Of a stretch of 64,000 bases of DNA, positions 12,116 to 25,844 are shown piece after piece. Position numbers and translations under genes: made by a program. The notes below the pieces were generated by a model. It was not told the DNA's origin, did no database searches, and was given only the letters and a program-made list of their open reading frames with translations. The stretch's first letter is position 1. The number at the start of each line of letters is the position of its first letter. Source of the stretch: Centropus unirufus (taxonomy: Eukaryota > Chordata > Aves > Cuculiformes > Centropidae); NCBI GenBank assembly GCA_013397695.1, contig VYZI01000049.1, positions 3,262,756-3,326,755 on the forward strand, written 5' to 3'.

Positions 12116-15100
12116 GTGAGTTTAATTTTCTCCACTTATTCACACAATGTCAGAACTGGAAAACTTTTTTAAATCCTTTTATTTCAGTACTTACATAGGT
12201 AACTCCTCGACTGTGAAAAGAATGGTCATTATATGACATATAGGTGATTAACTTTAGACCCTTGTAGATACAGCTTTAGGAGGCAGCATCTTCTAGCGAG
12301 ACTGAATATCTAGACTTTCAAGCCAGAATCAGGTTCTGAAGATCCACAACAATACTAGGTCATCAAACAATCAGTTTCTTCATTGTCAGAAACAGTCTGC
12401 CTAGCATACCCTTGGATTTGTTGATCCCTGCAAGTTAAACCAAGTTTCTCTGGAGTTCATGTGTTTAGGGTGGCTAATCACCCCTCCTTAAGAAACATGG
12501 TTGGACTGGAAAGAGAGCATGTTTGGTAAAGAATTTTACAAAATAAATGCATTTCACCCTTATCAAAGCATATAAATGCTTTGTGTGGTATATGAAGGGG
12601 ATGGGGAGAGTGAGGGTAAGGGTCGAACCATAATGGATCAACCATTTTTTTTCTCTTTTTTGTCTTTTTTTTAATTTTCCTTTTTGTTGGTATACTTCAA
12701 TCAGGAAGAATCGGGCACGAATACTCTCAGCATGTGTACTCTTCGTTGTCTTTTCTGTAATTATTTGGTCTGCTGATAAAACCCGTTCTTCTAGTATGGA
12801 AGAGTAATTAAATGTTGATAGACTTCTTAAAACATTTGATAGGCATAATTCAAAGTTTAAGAATGACCCACATAGTTGTCATCTGAAAATATAGGCTGCA
12901 AATTCATATGTAACGTATCCAAAAGCCAGATATGCTCAGCATTTGTGAATGTTGTAAAGAAATGAACTCCTGTCTGATCCCCAGGGTAACTCAGACTTAC
13001 AAAAGTCCCATTTCCCTCCTTTTTCCCTAGTCATCTTTCCATAAGACATCCTTTCTTTCCTTGGATAAAATCGAAGTCATTGGCTCTCCTGGGGTCAGAT
13101 ACCACCCAGCCTCTGTTTGTCCCAACCAAAACAAAATTGATTTTACAAATTCAGAGATGTATCTTGGTTTGCCGCATGAGGAAGGAGAATTATTCAGTCC
13201 TTCCTGGCAACGCTGCTAATACACATTCTTCTTAAGTTTATATTCCATCTCTTAACAAATAGTGCAATTCAAACATGTTACAATGCTATCTAGACAATGT
13301 TGGTGAAGGAGAACTTGACACATCCTTTCACTGCCTGTAAAGGGCAGGGTATTGATGAGCAGAAAACTTGCGTTCTGCCTTCAGGCCTGGAGAAAGAGTA
13401 AAAGAGATTTACTCATTCTCAAAGGCATCTCAGCATAATAGATAAAATCCATCTTTTTGTCTGCCTCCAGCAGTGGGAGCACTAAAAGGCTGAAACCAGA
13501 AAAAAGAGACACACTCAGAATCAGAATCAAAATTTTTTTGCACTTTTTCATTGTATGTTTTGATACTAATAGCCTGTAACAGTCAAAAGGATCCCTTGCT
13601 TAAGTATGCATTGTGGGGGTGAAACTGCTGGTTGACTGTCCAGTTCAAGTATCTACTCAACATGTACTCAACTACACATTTTTTAAAGCTTTAACCTTGG
13701 ATAAGTATAGGTGCATTCCTGAACTAAAGACAGCTGCTGCTTATGGTATACGTCAAGATCTTGGTTCAAAACATAGGAGCTCACAAAGTTCTCAAAGCCG
13801 TGGCTGCAGGAACTATTTTCATGTGGATTAGAGAATTGTGTTTTGACTGACTTCTTGCTCTGACAGACATGCATGCAGCTAGCAAAATCGTAGCCTCTAT
13901 TCTTGAAGTCTGCAGACTTACAGTGTCCCAGCACAGTCTGCAACTGCCTCCTCAAAATAAATAGAAGGTCCTGGTCCTAAAGCTTGTAATTACAAAAGCT
14001 GAGGGGATCCAGAACAGTTCAATTTAACAATGACGATAAAATTGTAAAGAAAAAGTATGAAATCGAAAAATCTTACTTCTCTTTGAAAGTTTTTTTTATC
14101 CTCTGCAGTTACATTTAAATCCTGTATGATCTGTAACTGAGATGAGTTGAAATGTTTGTGGCCTCCCACATACCCCCCTCAACTTTCAGGTGATTTCTTT
14201 GCATTTAATGGCCTTTATTCATCTTCAATTTCAGTCTCTTGCTCTTTATGATCAGCAAATCTTCTGTGTTTAATATAATGCAGTTGAGTCCAGTAAAATA
14301 TCTCACTTGGTTTTCTCTGTAGGATATGCTGCATCAGTAAATGATGGTGGATGGAGTTAAAGCTTAGGAGAATTTCACAGGGGCCTACGTTTCAAGAGAG
14401 AAAACTTGCAATTGGAAAATTTGCTTTGCTAGTAATACTCTCTGTTCACTTTCCTGTCTTGAAAGATGTGTGGATGAGAGTTGTTTGCTGTCTGCTGCCT
14501 GGCTGTCTGCCTACCCAGTCTTGCAGTGGAGTTACAGCCCATAGTGAAAGTCCCTAGTGGACTGTCTCACAAGAGTCCCTTGAGGTCACCAAGTCATTCT
14601 GTTTGTGTGGTGCCAAGGATAGGAAGAACCATAAAGGTAGTGTACACAGACCTCGACAGACACCTTTGATCAGTAAGTGGCAAACAAAACAAGGAGAAAG
14701 AAAATTAAATTGTGCTTAAACAGCATAGATTGAGTTTGGCAGCCCACTGAAGCACAAGCTTCCTCTTTAAATTATCAGGATGCTGCTTGTGGTTGTTTTA
14801 ATGGTGTTTTTAATGTAATATTTTGTGTAAATTAATAATTCAGTGCTCAAAGCCAGGAACTGACAGGCTACTCCTGACCTCCCCCATGTTTTAAGAGGCT
14901 GATGACAGAAACTGGATGTCTGTTCCCTCCACAGGGGAAGCTTGAACACCCTCCCCAAGTGGGAGCCAATTAAGGCGTAGCAGTTGTGTAATTGTCAATT
15001 TTCAAGTGCTCTACAGAGGCTTTTTTTTCATAGCTTTCCACAATAAGCTGTTTTTCTCTACAGAGTATGACAGTAATGAAAAACGGCCATTTCCTGTTCT

Positions 15101-18100
15101 ATGTTTTTAAAACACTTATGATAAATGAACTTGAGTGTCTTAGTGTTGAACAAGGAACCTGCACTTGTTTGAAGAATTTGCTGACAAAAAGTCTGAAAGT
15201 CAAACGAAAAACAGAAGATACCAAAGGCCAGGAAGAGTCAGACCTCAGACTTAATGACACTTTTGATAAAATAAACCCTGTAAAGACAAATACAAAACAG
15301 GCTATCAACACAGATAGCAGCTCAATATCATTCTTTAAGGTTCTCTTTTGTAGTTATTGTGAAATGGATCTAATCCATTGGCAGCAGGTAAACCATGTTC
15401 AGTTCCCCAGGAGGAAAAAAGGATCTAATACATGATAGAATTTGAGAGACAGTGAATATTGTTTGTAGATGGGCTGTGCTAAGGCCATTGGTATCAACTG
15501 TCTCTGTGGCTGGTTTGGGACAGTTTTATGATTTTCTTGTGGAGGGCATGCCTTCCTTTCTAGAGGTTTATAAAATGTTGCTTTTTTCCCCCCTGCTGGA
15601 CTCTCGTTATTCAGAACATACTGTTTTTATGATAAATGTTTAGAAACTTCCACACTTAATTTCACATTTCCATTGCTTATTATCTTTTTTATTATATAAT
15701 AGCTGTTAACCTTGAGCTGTACAGCTCCCGTCCAGGGTTTCATATTTCCATCCTATGATGTACTATGTGCATTTCCAGTTTTCAGGCACTGCTGTATTTC
15801 CTTTGATAATAAATCACAGATAAAGAACACCTAAAGATCTCAGACACGTGCTTAACAGTTCTAAACCACTTTTCAGATATACAGGACTTCAGATGTTCTA
15901 AGGACTTCAAGTGAGCAAATACTTCATTTTACACAGAGATAGTGGCAACTCAAACATTGATTTTTTTTCTCTGCATAAACTTTTTTGAAACCCGGCTAAT
16001 CTTTATGATGATGTGATTATTTTGCTATAGAGGTAATATTTCAAGTGTGTCAATACCTTTCCTCATAACTGCGCATGGCACATCACTACATACATGTAGT
16101 TTCTTATTCTTGGCTACAAACATAGCAGCTTTTTTCACCAGTCATCTAGTTCCTCCACTTCACTCTCTGATGCCATCTCTAGAATTCCCTCACATCCATT
16201 CTATCCATCATTCTTCCCCTTACCCACTTTCATAGGACTTTTCTCTCTCTTTATAAAACATCCTGAATGTTTATCAGACCCCTTTTCTTTCTAACTACCT
16301 GCATCCTCACATCACTTCTTCTGTTGCTTCCCATCAGTAGTGCATGCACCTGCTATCCCTAGAATGAGAAAGTAATATTCTTCCTCATTTTTGTAATTCT
16401 GTCTAACACCTGAGCTCCCAGTTGATGGGCTGTAACAGGTAAAAGGAACTGCTCCTTGTACCTGTGGGGTCAAGCAGGGTATTTTGGCTGCACTTCAACC
16501 TATTTTACATGAAGTTAATTTCACAGCAAAATTGTTCTTGTACCTCTTCTGTCAAACAGAGTACAGTTTGACCCCAGTTCAAAATATTACGTGAAGCAAA
16601 TTTCACAGCAACTCTGTGAGATCTAAATGCCTGCTCCAGAGCTGCCGAGCTCTGTGTAGGCACACTCATACAATACAAAGATGAAATATATTCAAGCAAG
16701 ATGTCCAGGAAATTGCTCTGTTGTTAAGCTCAATTTCAAGTCTTAGTTTGCAAAAATAAACTGAGGGTTCTCATTAATCTGCTCATTATGCTGCTGGTAA
16801 TACCTACTGGAGCAAGTCAGACAGATATAAAGGGTCATTTTCTGTAATGATTGAGATTAAAAGCCCTGAACGGTAGAGGCATTGACGTACGTCTTTTTCC
16901 TTGTGTTTATGTGCTAACATTTTGAAAGATTCTAATAAAGCAAAAGAAGAAAGAGGCTCCAGCTTCACAGACCTGCCTTGTTATGCACGAAGAATTAGGA
17001 TTTCACAGAGAGCAACCAAAATTGTGTTCCATTTCAGAGAGTTAGGAGCCTCTCGGAAGTGTGAAAACGCGGCATCTAGCATTTCAGTTGCTAGCTTTTA
17101 TTTTAGTTGAGTCTAGTTTGATTGAAAAAGAGATCTAGCTTCTTTTAAGTTACGTTTCTTAATGGTGTTTCAGGATCACAAGAAGGTTTTCAAATAATTT
17201 TCAAATTTGTCTTTTCTTTTTTTCCGCTTCTACTTTCAGTTCCTTTGTTGTTGCTTTTCAGCCACAAATATTTACTGATCTTTTGAATGAGCCTTGAACA
17301 GAGTAGCAAGGAATTACAAACTGCACTGTCTCGGTCTTCCTTGAATGTTTTGCCTTACACTTCCTCACTGCTGCTCTGCATGTGCCATCCACATTCTGCT
17401 TTGCTCTGCTTTCTCAGGCAGCTGACATTCTCAGCATCTCTCCGTGAGGAGAATGAAGAAAACGTCACAGCGACTCTGACATCAGTTTGGATGTCATCTC
17501 AGTTTTGCCTCAGAGAAAAAAGAAAATACCAAATAATACCCATAGTATGAGTATCTGTTCTTTCATGTATTGTTTTTTTTTCTCCCTTGCCATCAAAGAC
17601 ATGAATGCCTCTTTGGGCACCTGTAAAAATTGTCAAGCTAACAATATAAATAGGTGTATGTTTTATTGCTTTGCAATATATCATCTAGAAAAAATGTAGT
17701 GAGGAGGTGAGGGAAGCTTGATAAAATAATAATTATCCCCAAGTATGTCATTAATATACACAAATAGCTTCATGAAAGAAAATCTCCACAAAGAGGCAAC
17801 CTGTGCTGATGGAGCTGAATTACATTTGTTTTGGCTTGGAAAGAATAAGCAAAGAGAGAACTTTTAACACTTAGCCCACAAAAGGGACATCCTAGAGAGT
17901 TCCTCAAACCCACAGTATTTCCTCGGAGTGGGTAACTTGATTTCTGTGTTACTGAATTCCTGTTCACTGTAGCTGGTTTTTGGTGTTGTGTTCGGGTTGG
18001 GGGGTTTGGTATTTCACACAATAATATAAATCCTGAAGAAAAGAATATTCTTTACTCTTCCGCAAATGCATGAGCTGCTTGTGCTTTTCTGTTGATCTTG

Positions 18101-18296
18101 CTTTACAATAAGCCCTGTTTTTTTAATCCTCTCGGATAAATAACAGCAATTCCATATTAACTTTTCATGGTAATAAATTCAGTTTGAAAACATTTGTGGA
18201 CACTATTTGGCTTTGAATTGTTTTCAAAATAGAAATTGGCAATTAAGGATGTGCAAAATATTGGTTGCATAGTCTTTATCCAATATTATAATTATT

Positions 18297-18346
18297 NNNN
18301 NNNNNNNNNNNNNNNNNNNNNNNNNNNNNNNNNNNNNNNNNNNNNN
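18297..18346. other. Assembly gap (50 N)
   Basis: Exactly 50 undetermined bases interrupt the long BTBD9 intron. The flanks are AT-rich ('attataattatt' on the left). The round length suggests a placeholder, so the real missing length may differ. Confidence 0.99.
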
Positions 18347-20268
18347 CAGTGGCCTTGCTTTTTTGGATTCTTGCTAGATGACTTCCTAAAGCTTCTGTGG
18401 TAAAACGGTAACCTTTCAAATTGTATTTATTACAAGATATTACATTTTAAGTATAAACTAGTTTTCACTCTTTACAGATAATCACTGCTCCTATTGTGAC
18501 TGCTAGATACAGAAGGGGGTGGGGGGCAGTAAATGCATTTTCATTCTGCTTTGGGGAGGGAAAAGACAGTACTGAAGGGGACAGAGGCCGCCTGAATTGT
18601 TTTGTCAGTCCCCAAATACGTTTCTGATATTTGGTCGTTATTTTATTTTTTTTTCTTTTTGTGATTATCCTGATTCCCGGGTTGATGTTCATAAAGCATG
18701 TCCGATTTGACCAGGCAGGAATTTTTCTCTGTTGTGAAGTTGGATGAGATTTGGTCTGGCTGATTTCTGGCTGCTGCACTAGTTCTAGTACATTCTACAC
18801 TGTAGCCATTCCTTCATCTCTGTATTTGTCTTTGCAGCTTCCTATCCCAGCTGAGTCCCAGCCAGACTAGCTGCAGCCAGAATTACTGAGTTTATGCTAC
18901 TTTATATATTGTGTAAGTCACCATGATGACATGCCGTGGTGCTTTCATCACAAGCTGTTATTGTCATTTATCTGTCTGAGCCACGGCCTTCTTGCCTCTT
19001 CTTTTGATGCCTGTGACTTTTAAAAACATATTAACCCTGCCTGCTGTTGATTTGTCAAATTTGCATACATTGACCGTATTTAGAATAGAAGTTATCAGTG
19101 TAAAGTCCTGGGTTCAATAATGAGGCATTATTTCAGGCATTATTTCCATGCATAGGACTCAGCTCTGCCTTCCCTTCTGGCAGGGCAACTTTTCTCATTC
19201 AACATCCATGGAGCAGCAGACTTTGCTGTACAGATATTTGTCTGAGATTCTATTAGAGCACCTCTTTTCTAGAGCTTTTCAATATGAGTTCTTGTTGTAG
19301 TTTTAGTTCTTTTTCCTGAAGACAATATGAATTTTCCTTTAAACTATTTCTACAATATATGCACTTTGTTTTATGGTCAATCTGTCATTCTGACACATAA
19401 ACCATGTCATGGCTTTTTTTTGCATATTTCATGTATGCATTAGGTAGCTTCTCATATGCCTCAACATCCATGGATGTTTTCAGTCCATGTCCTTTCTTTA
19501 GTACGCCAGAGACACAGCATTGCTTGGAGGGCAGAGTATTTGTTGAGGAGTGGGAGGGAAGAACACACCAGAATTAGGGATAACTGTGTATTCAAAATTT
19601 TTTTTACTGCTTGTCCTTAGGAGAGGTCTGTACCAACACTGAAATTTGAAAGAGTTGTGTTTCCCTGAGCCCCGGGACCAAATTATAGGAGCATTCAAAC
19701 TTCTTAATTCTAAGGACACATTCCCTATGTTCTATTTTAAAACATCTTTATTCTCAACTTCCCTTGATTTCTCTCTGCATTTGTTGAACGTGGCACCATG
19801 CCTATTTTAAACAGATGCCATCAAAACAGCTAAAAATACTTCACCAGTGTTAATGAATTGAGTTTTGTGAAACCTAGATTTTATTAAGTTAATAAATATG
19901 TTGTGTATAGTGTAGGTAGAGGACATGCCTGGATACTGAAGTTCCAAGACCTGATCTGCTCATTCTTATTTCTGAGGTTAATTGTAAAACTTTGCCCTCT
20001 CCTCTTTGTACCCTTTCTTCTTGACTTAATCTGTCATCTCTGCCAGGCTAAAAAGGAAATCAGATGGTATAAACACTGTGGGTATTAGTGAAAAGTGAAA
20101 CCTTTAGGCTTTTTGGAAAGTCCAAGGATGCTGAAAAAAAAAAAAAGATCTGAATATAATTAATGATAAGGAAATGAAGCTGGGTACCTGAAGGGTATCC
20201 AATAACTGACGGGGGCATACAAGAAAGCCAGGCAAGTACTTTGTATGAGAGTGTTTAGTGATAAGACA

Positions 20269-20488
20269 TCGGGGAATGGCTTTAAATTGGAGGGTGGTGA
20301 GGCACTGGCACAGGTTGTGCAGGGAAGCTGTGGGTTCTCCCCTCGTTGGAGGTGTTCAAGGCCAGGTTGGATGAGGCCCTGAGCAGCCTGGTCTGGTGGG
20401 AGGAGTCTCTGCTCATGGTAGGGGCGGTTGGGACAGGATGATCTTTAAGGTCCCTTCCAACCCAAACTGGTTTATGATTCTGTGATTC
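20269..20488 (+). mobile_element. CR1 LINE 3'-end fragment
   Basis: This is a 5'-truncated copy in sense orientation. It has 'gtggtgaggcactggcacag', then 'ggtgttcaaggccaggttgg', and ends in the diagnostic CR1 terminus 'gatctttaaggtcccttcc' plus 'atgattctgtgattcc'. Antisense reading gives a shadow frame of 93 codons (20282-20563) with no meaning of its own. The terminal ORF2 segment appears shortened at its left side, where 'gggaatggctttaaattgg' is joined directly to 'agggtggtgagg', consistent with an internal deletion. Confidence 0.92.
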
Positions 20489-22811
20489 CTGCGCAACCCA
20501 TTTCTGCAGCAACATGCTGGGTTTGTAAGTATTCCTTACAGAGCAGAGGTACAAGATATGCACAGTATTCCTTGAGATTTACAGCAGCTACAGAGCTGTA
20601 ATTTGCTTGATCGTACTGTGGTCATTTTTTAATATTAATGCAGATCAGAAAGAACTACATGTTGCATATTCTATCGGTACATAACCCTACTTTGGAAATG
20701 CAAGCTGAATGTGAAGGTGATGCAATTGATCACTCTGTCTTTTAAACCTTACAGAAAATCCTTTTCCGAAATTGAATTTTACTATATTTTGTCTCATAAA
20801 ATAAATTGTAGTCGGGCTCTTGCCTGTTGCTCTTTGTTACAGCAAACACGATTGTTTTCACTGGTTCACCCCACTTAAATGTACGACCTGTTTGACCTTC
20901 TGTTGTTCGCCGTGGAGAATCACTTTGACAGTGTGAGAAAACTTGTTCTTAGTAGGTTTATTCCTCTTGTGACGTTATTCAGCTTTACCTCAGTGTGTCT
21001 TGCCCATCTCAGATCTTTGTAAATTCTGCCATCCTCCTGTGCTTGATTTTTCATACAGACTAGGAATACTTAAATATTTCCCCCCACAAACATTTGGGTC
21101 CCAGTTTGACCTAGAACATTAAGCAATTCTGGAAAATCCTGTTGTCTTCAGAAATCTCCTTTGCAACTATTGCCAACTCAATGCAACAGAAATCTAATTA
21201 CTTTACTAGGAAGAGAATATCACTTCTCTCTTGCATCCTGTTAAGCAAAGTTGTTTGTTTTGTTGGTTTGGGGTTTTTTTCTCCAAGTCAGCACAGGAAC
21301 AAATGTGCAGCAGGTGGGTAAAGACTCAACACTGCAGATTGCTTTTATATTAAGGAAGGACCCTGTGGTAGTGCATTAGATTGCCTTCACTGAGTCTTAA
21401 TGTTCTCTCCTCTGAAACTTCCTCACATGCATGCAGGCACCCACCCCCATGCACGCTCTCAGCACTTTTATAAATAATATATAATTTGGATAATCTCTTT
21501 ATTGTAATATTTCTCCTGTGAAACTGGCCTGTTTGTCTACTTGAGATAAGAAAGGAATTACCTAAGCCTTGAACTGTTGTTTTTTGTTTATGGGTGTTTA
21601 CTTTGAAATTGCTTGTTGCATGAGATCATCAAATAACCCAATAAATGGGAGATGCCTGTATGTTGAAGGACTAGACAGTAAATTACTATTTTGTCTGCAG
21701 CCCTTTCTTAGAGACACAGCCATTAAATACAGCAGCTGTTGACATCTCCTTGGATGGTCAGGAGCACAGTGAGATGTCAGCGTATCTTATGCCAAATGTG
21801 GTGTTCTGCTTTCTTTCTAGAGATTTGTCCTAATTAGATTGTTGATATTCAAGATCTAATTTCATTAAAACCCAGAAAAGTACAACCTATGCTGGCCAAA
21901 ACAGGCCTGGTCTTTAGTGGTACAAATATCCTGGCTTGAGATATATGCGGTATTAAGCCACTGATTTATTCACAATAATGTCTTTACCAATACAGATTAT
22001 ATCTGTGAATCACAAAATGGAAGAATTATTACGTCTTTGTGTTCATCCTTTGGGAATTTCTGTATTATATGGTATGTGCTATTTTTTTTAGACTAATACT
22101 CTGTCAATTTGTTTCATATACTTGAAGACACGGTGCTTTTTGCTTTTTTATCACACTGAGTTCCCACAGTAAGAATTTTTCTTCTCAATACCAATACTGA
22201 ACATCATATTAACAAATTCCATTCCATTATTTTTCTTATATCGTTGTAAAGCCACTTTTCTTTCTTGAAGGTTTCATACACTTCACCTATACATCAGACC
22301 ATTCTACCCTTTTCCTGTTACCTCGGTTGCTCCTTCAACAAGTTTTGCCTTCTCTTGCCATGCTCTTTCATCATGAGTCAAGTTCCCGTAGTATTTAAGA
22401 GTTTTACCCAGCTCTCTTTACTTTGTCTATGTGATTTTTAAGGTGTAGAGTTCTAAATTAAATACTAAAGTTTAGTTTGTCAGAAGCTAGCAGGCAGGGT
22501 GGTGCCTTTCCTATGTTCTATAACATGGTAATAGAAGTTGCGTTACCTATTCTTGTCTCGTAGTTCACTTTAGTCTCACGTCTAAAATTACTGCACTCAT
22601 GAATACGGGTTCAGTTTTTTTCCTAGGTGAGTTTCAGTTTGTAGTTGCAAGGCTTTGTTTTCTGACCCTGAGGTTAATAGGGAATGCGGTGTAGAAGCAG
22701 AAAGGGTTACAGATTTCCTCCTTTCCATTAGCAAAACTCAGTATGTTTGTAGTGCTGCTACAAGCAGGCACGTGCTGATTTACTTTTTTTTCACTTTTTT
22801 ATTCTTCTTAG

Positions 22812-23088
22812 AGGCTGTGGTTCAATTTACAGGGTTCCTTGGAGGTTTGACACGTCAATTGGATGTTATCGACAGTCATAGAAGGGTGGTTGCTATAAAT
22901 GTGGAGTTTTTACAAGTGGGCCAGGAAATCATGCCCAAGGGAATCTCAGAGAGAGGCGCGATAAATACAGTGTTGGACTATGTGCTACAAAGGAACTGAT
23001 TAATAGGGAGCACGATTCTATCTCAGATCTCTAAAAATACTGTTTATACACTTGGTGTTTATTATACAACTGAAGCTGTACAATAAAA
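22812..23088 (+). other. Possible alternative terminal exon in the BTBD9 intron (speculative)
   Basis: A T-rich tract ending TTCTTCTTAG precedes 22812. The open frame continues to TGA at 22997-22999, including the segments EAVVQFTGFLGG and IMPKGISERGAI, and an AATAAA hexamer follows at about 23083. I do not recognise the protein. Splicing from the preceding BTBD9 exon (phase 2) would use a different frame that stops after about 18 codons, so it would give a short truncated tail instead of this peptide. Chance remains the simplest explanation. Confidence 0.15.
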
Positions 23089-23834
23089 ATGGCTTACAAA
23101 CTGTTGTAGGATTATGAGGGGAAGAAGGTTTGAAAGTTAAATGCAGCCCACTTGTATTATTGGGAATGTTAATGCGTTGGGTGGCTTTTCATGTCTTTGC
23201 TGTGTATGAACATCAGGAGCAGTAACAATTGCTCATGAGCATGCACAACAAAACCAATTCAGCCTCTAGGTCTGTGCATGCTCGTCTTCTCCATGTATAT
23301 TCCAGTGTAAGCAAAAAAACATAAGTAAGGTGAACTCATAGGTCATGTTAGTGAAGTTCTCAGCCTTTGTCCATCACCACAGCCATCCCCCAAGGATGTA
23401 TGTGTAAATATTACGTGCACAGTTCTTGACATGGCATAGAAATTTGGCTCATGGCCTGCTACCAGGAAGTTACTAGAAAACTGGTAATCATTACCTTTGT
23501 TGTAAGACTTTTAAATCTAAACTGTATTTCTGAAAGTACAGAAAGACAGACTGTTGAAACTGAAAACAATGTGTGAGCCAGCTCAATTGTATGAGAACAT
23601 GGCTCATGCAGTACAAAAAGCCTCTGGATGCCTATTTTGGCATGTGGATATATTTGAAAATTGGTTACTATATATAGTGAGAAAAATAAGTACTACATTC
23701 AGTTTGCTCAATTTGAGTATGTTTTAACATTTTCATTGTGCAGTATTTTTTATAAACCAGCAAAAATGTCAGTACTGAAGCTGTGAGAGAAGGGATTAGT
23801 ATAAGGAGTCTTTTACGTTAGAAGGGATGATGTG

Positions 23835-24529
23835 ATTGAGAGCAGCCTTGCAGAGTAGGACTTGAGGGTGCTGGTTGATGAGCTGCTCTACATGAGCGGC
23901 CAGTGTGCTCTCACAGCGCCAAAGACCAACCGTGTCCTGGGCTACATCCGAAGAAGTGTGGCCAGCAGGGCAAGGGAGGTGATTATCCCCCCCAAATTCC
24001 ACTCTTGTGAGACCCCACATGGAGAATTGTGTCCGGTTCTGGAATCCTCAACATAAGATGGATATGAAAGTGTTGGAATGGGTCCAGAGGAGGCCTACGA
24101 AGATGGTCAGAGGGCTGAAGCACCTCTGCTTTGAGGACAGGCTGAGAGAGTTGGGGTTGTTCAGCCTGGAGAGGAGAAGGCTCTGCAGAGACCTTACAGC
24201 AGCCTTCCAGTACCTGAAGTGGCTACAGGAAAGCTGGGGAGGGACTTTTTAAAGGGGCGTGGAGGAATAGGATGAGAAGGAATGGTGTTAAACTGGAAGG
24301 GGGAAGATGTAGATTTGGCATTCAGAAGAAATTCTTCCCAATGAGGGTAGTGAAGCACTGGCACAGGTGGCCCAGGGAAGCTGTGCACGCCCCCTCCCCG
24401 GAAGTGTTCAAGGCGGGGTTGGATGAGGTCTTGAGCAGCCTGATCTGGTAGGAGGTGTCCTTAGGAAGGGCTGGAACTGGATGATCTTTATAACGCCCCT
24501 TCCAACCCAAACCATTCTATGATTTTATG
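23835..24529 (+). mobile_element. CR1 LINE fragment, about 0.7 kb, sense
   Basis: This copy carries the C-terminal part of CR1 ORF2. Readable pieces in broken frames include 'RRPTKMVRGLKHLCFEDRL', 'RELGLFSLERRRL' and, upstream, the 'gtcctgggctacatccgaag' block. It ends with 'gatctttataacgccccttcc' and 'accattctatgattttatg'. Frameshifts and stops show it is dead. The 5' end is truncated, as is usual for CR1. Confidence 0.93.
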
Positions 24530-25457
24530 TCAGAAAGTTGGCATAGACATCATTAAATCTATTTTATGTCAGGGTTTTTATTTAATAGGTCTGCTTTATG
24601 AAGCTCACATTTGATTTCTACAATCAATCATGTACAATAAAATGTTTATAGCAGTTCAGTAAAGTGTTCATACAGAGGACGGATATTTTGTTTGGACTGG
24701 TGGGAGGGACTGATCACTTTCGACCCCTTTGAGTGAGTGCTGTGAGGGTGACAGCAGAATAGATGGAAACTTGGTTTTAGTTCTCAGTTTTTAGTTGCAG
24801 GGGGACCAAGGGTAGAGCTGCATTTACTTTGACTATAATTTAAAAAACAAAATGTAGATGACCTTTGGTTCCTTACAGTATTTCTTATACTTTATCCTCC
24901 CGCTCAGTGGCTTGGGAGGCTGGATGGAAAAGGGAAGGGTGAGCAAGGTACCCAGTTTGACTTCTGTGCGTTAGGAGTCTGACTCTGAATTAGTATGTTA
25001 AATTATAGCTATAACAGGAGAAGAACTTTTACTTCACTTTATTGTTTAGTACTGTTATGATGGAAATCGTATTTTTTATAGGCAATTTATAAGGTAGTTG
25101 TAGACTTTTTTGGTGTTTTATTTAGGAAAATGTCTATATGACAGTAACTGTTACAGCATTTTTTAGTGCTTGCATCTGTGTTTATTTTTGGGTAATCCAT
25201 AGCAGAGGTTAGTATGGTATTCATTAATAAAACAATGGGTGTAATACGTACTATACAGAATATACTGCGGTCTCAGTTGGCTTGCCCTAGGCATGCACAC
25301 AATTTTTTATTTGGCAGCATCTCATGCGAGTCACTCGCTGTCTTGTTTACATCAGAACGTTCACCAGGCTGATGTAGCGGAAGACAACATGACTCTACTT
25401 TTCCTCTCATCTGCTTTTGCAAATCTCTCCTCACTGGTCCATCATAATGAGAACAGG

Positions 25458-25844
25458 TCTGATGAGGAGCGGCTGAGGGAGCTGGGGTTGTTCAGCCTGG
25501 AGAAGAGGAGGCTGACGGGAGACCTTATCCCTGCCTACACCTGCCTGATGGGAGGTTGTGGAGAGGTGGGTGCTGGTCTCTTCTCCCAAGTGACAGGTGA
25601 TAGGACAAGGGGGAATGGCTTCAAGTTGTGCCTGGGGAGGTTCAGATTGGACATTAGGAACAAATTCTTCACCAAAAGGGTCACCAGGCACTGGCAGGGG
25701 CTGCACAGGGAGGTGGTGGAGCCACCGTCTCTGGAGGTGTTTAAAGGATGGGTAGGTGAAGTGCTTGGGGATCTCATTTAGTGGTGGACAGGTACAGTTG
25801 GATTCGATGAAGTCAGAGGTTTTTTCCAACCTGATGATTCTATA
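25458..25844 (+). mobile_element. CR1 LINE fragment with a still-open ORF2 C-terminus
   Basis: This sense copy encodes the ORF2 C-terminal region in one open frame (part of 25293-25781). It shows RLRELGLFSLEKRRL, then GDRTRGNGFKLCLGRFRLDI, then PPSLEVFKGWVGE. The end is 'ttttttccaacctgatgattctat', a different CR1 subfamily terminus from the 'ggtcccttccaacccaaacc' copies at 20269 and 56963. Only the last part of the reverse-transcriptase polyprotein remains, so no enzyme is encoded. Confidence 0.93.

Noticed and set aside
15067..15435. 122-codon open frame after a TTTTTCTCTACAG acceptor-like site in the BTBD9 intron
   Set aside because: No recognisable domain, no downstream donor or poly(A) signal in position, and frames of this length occur several times by chance in this AT-rich window.
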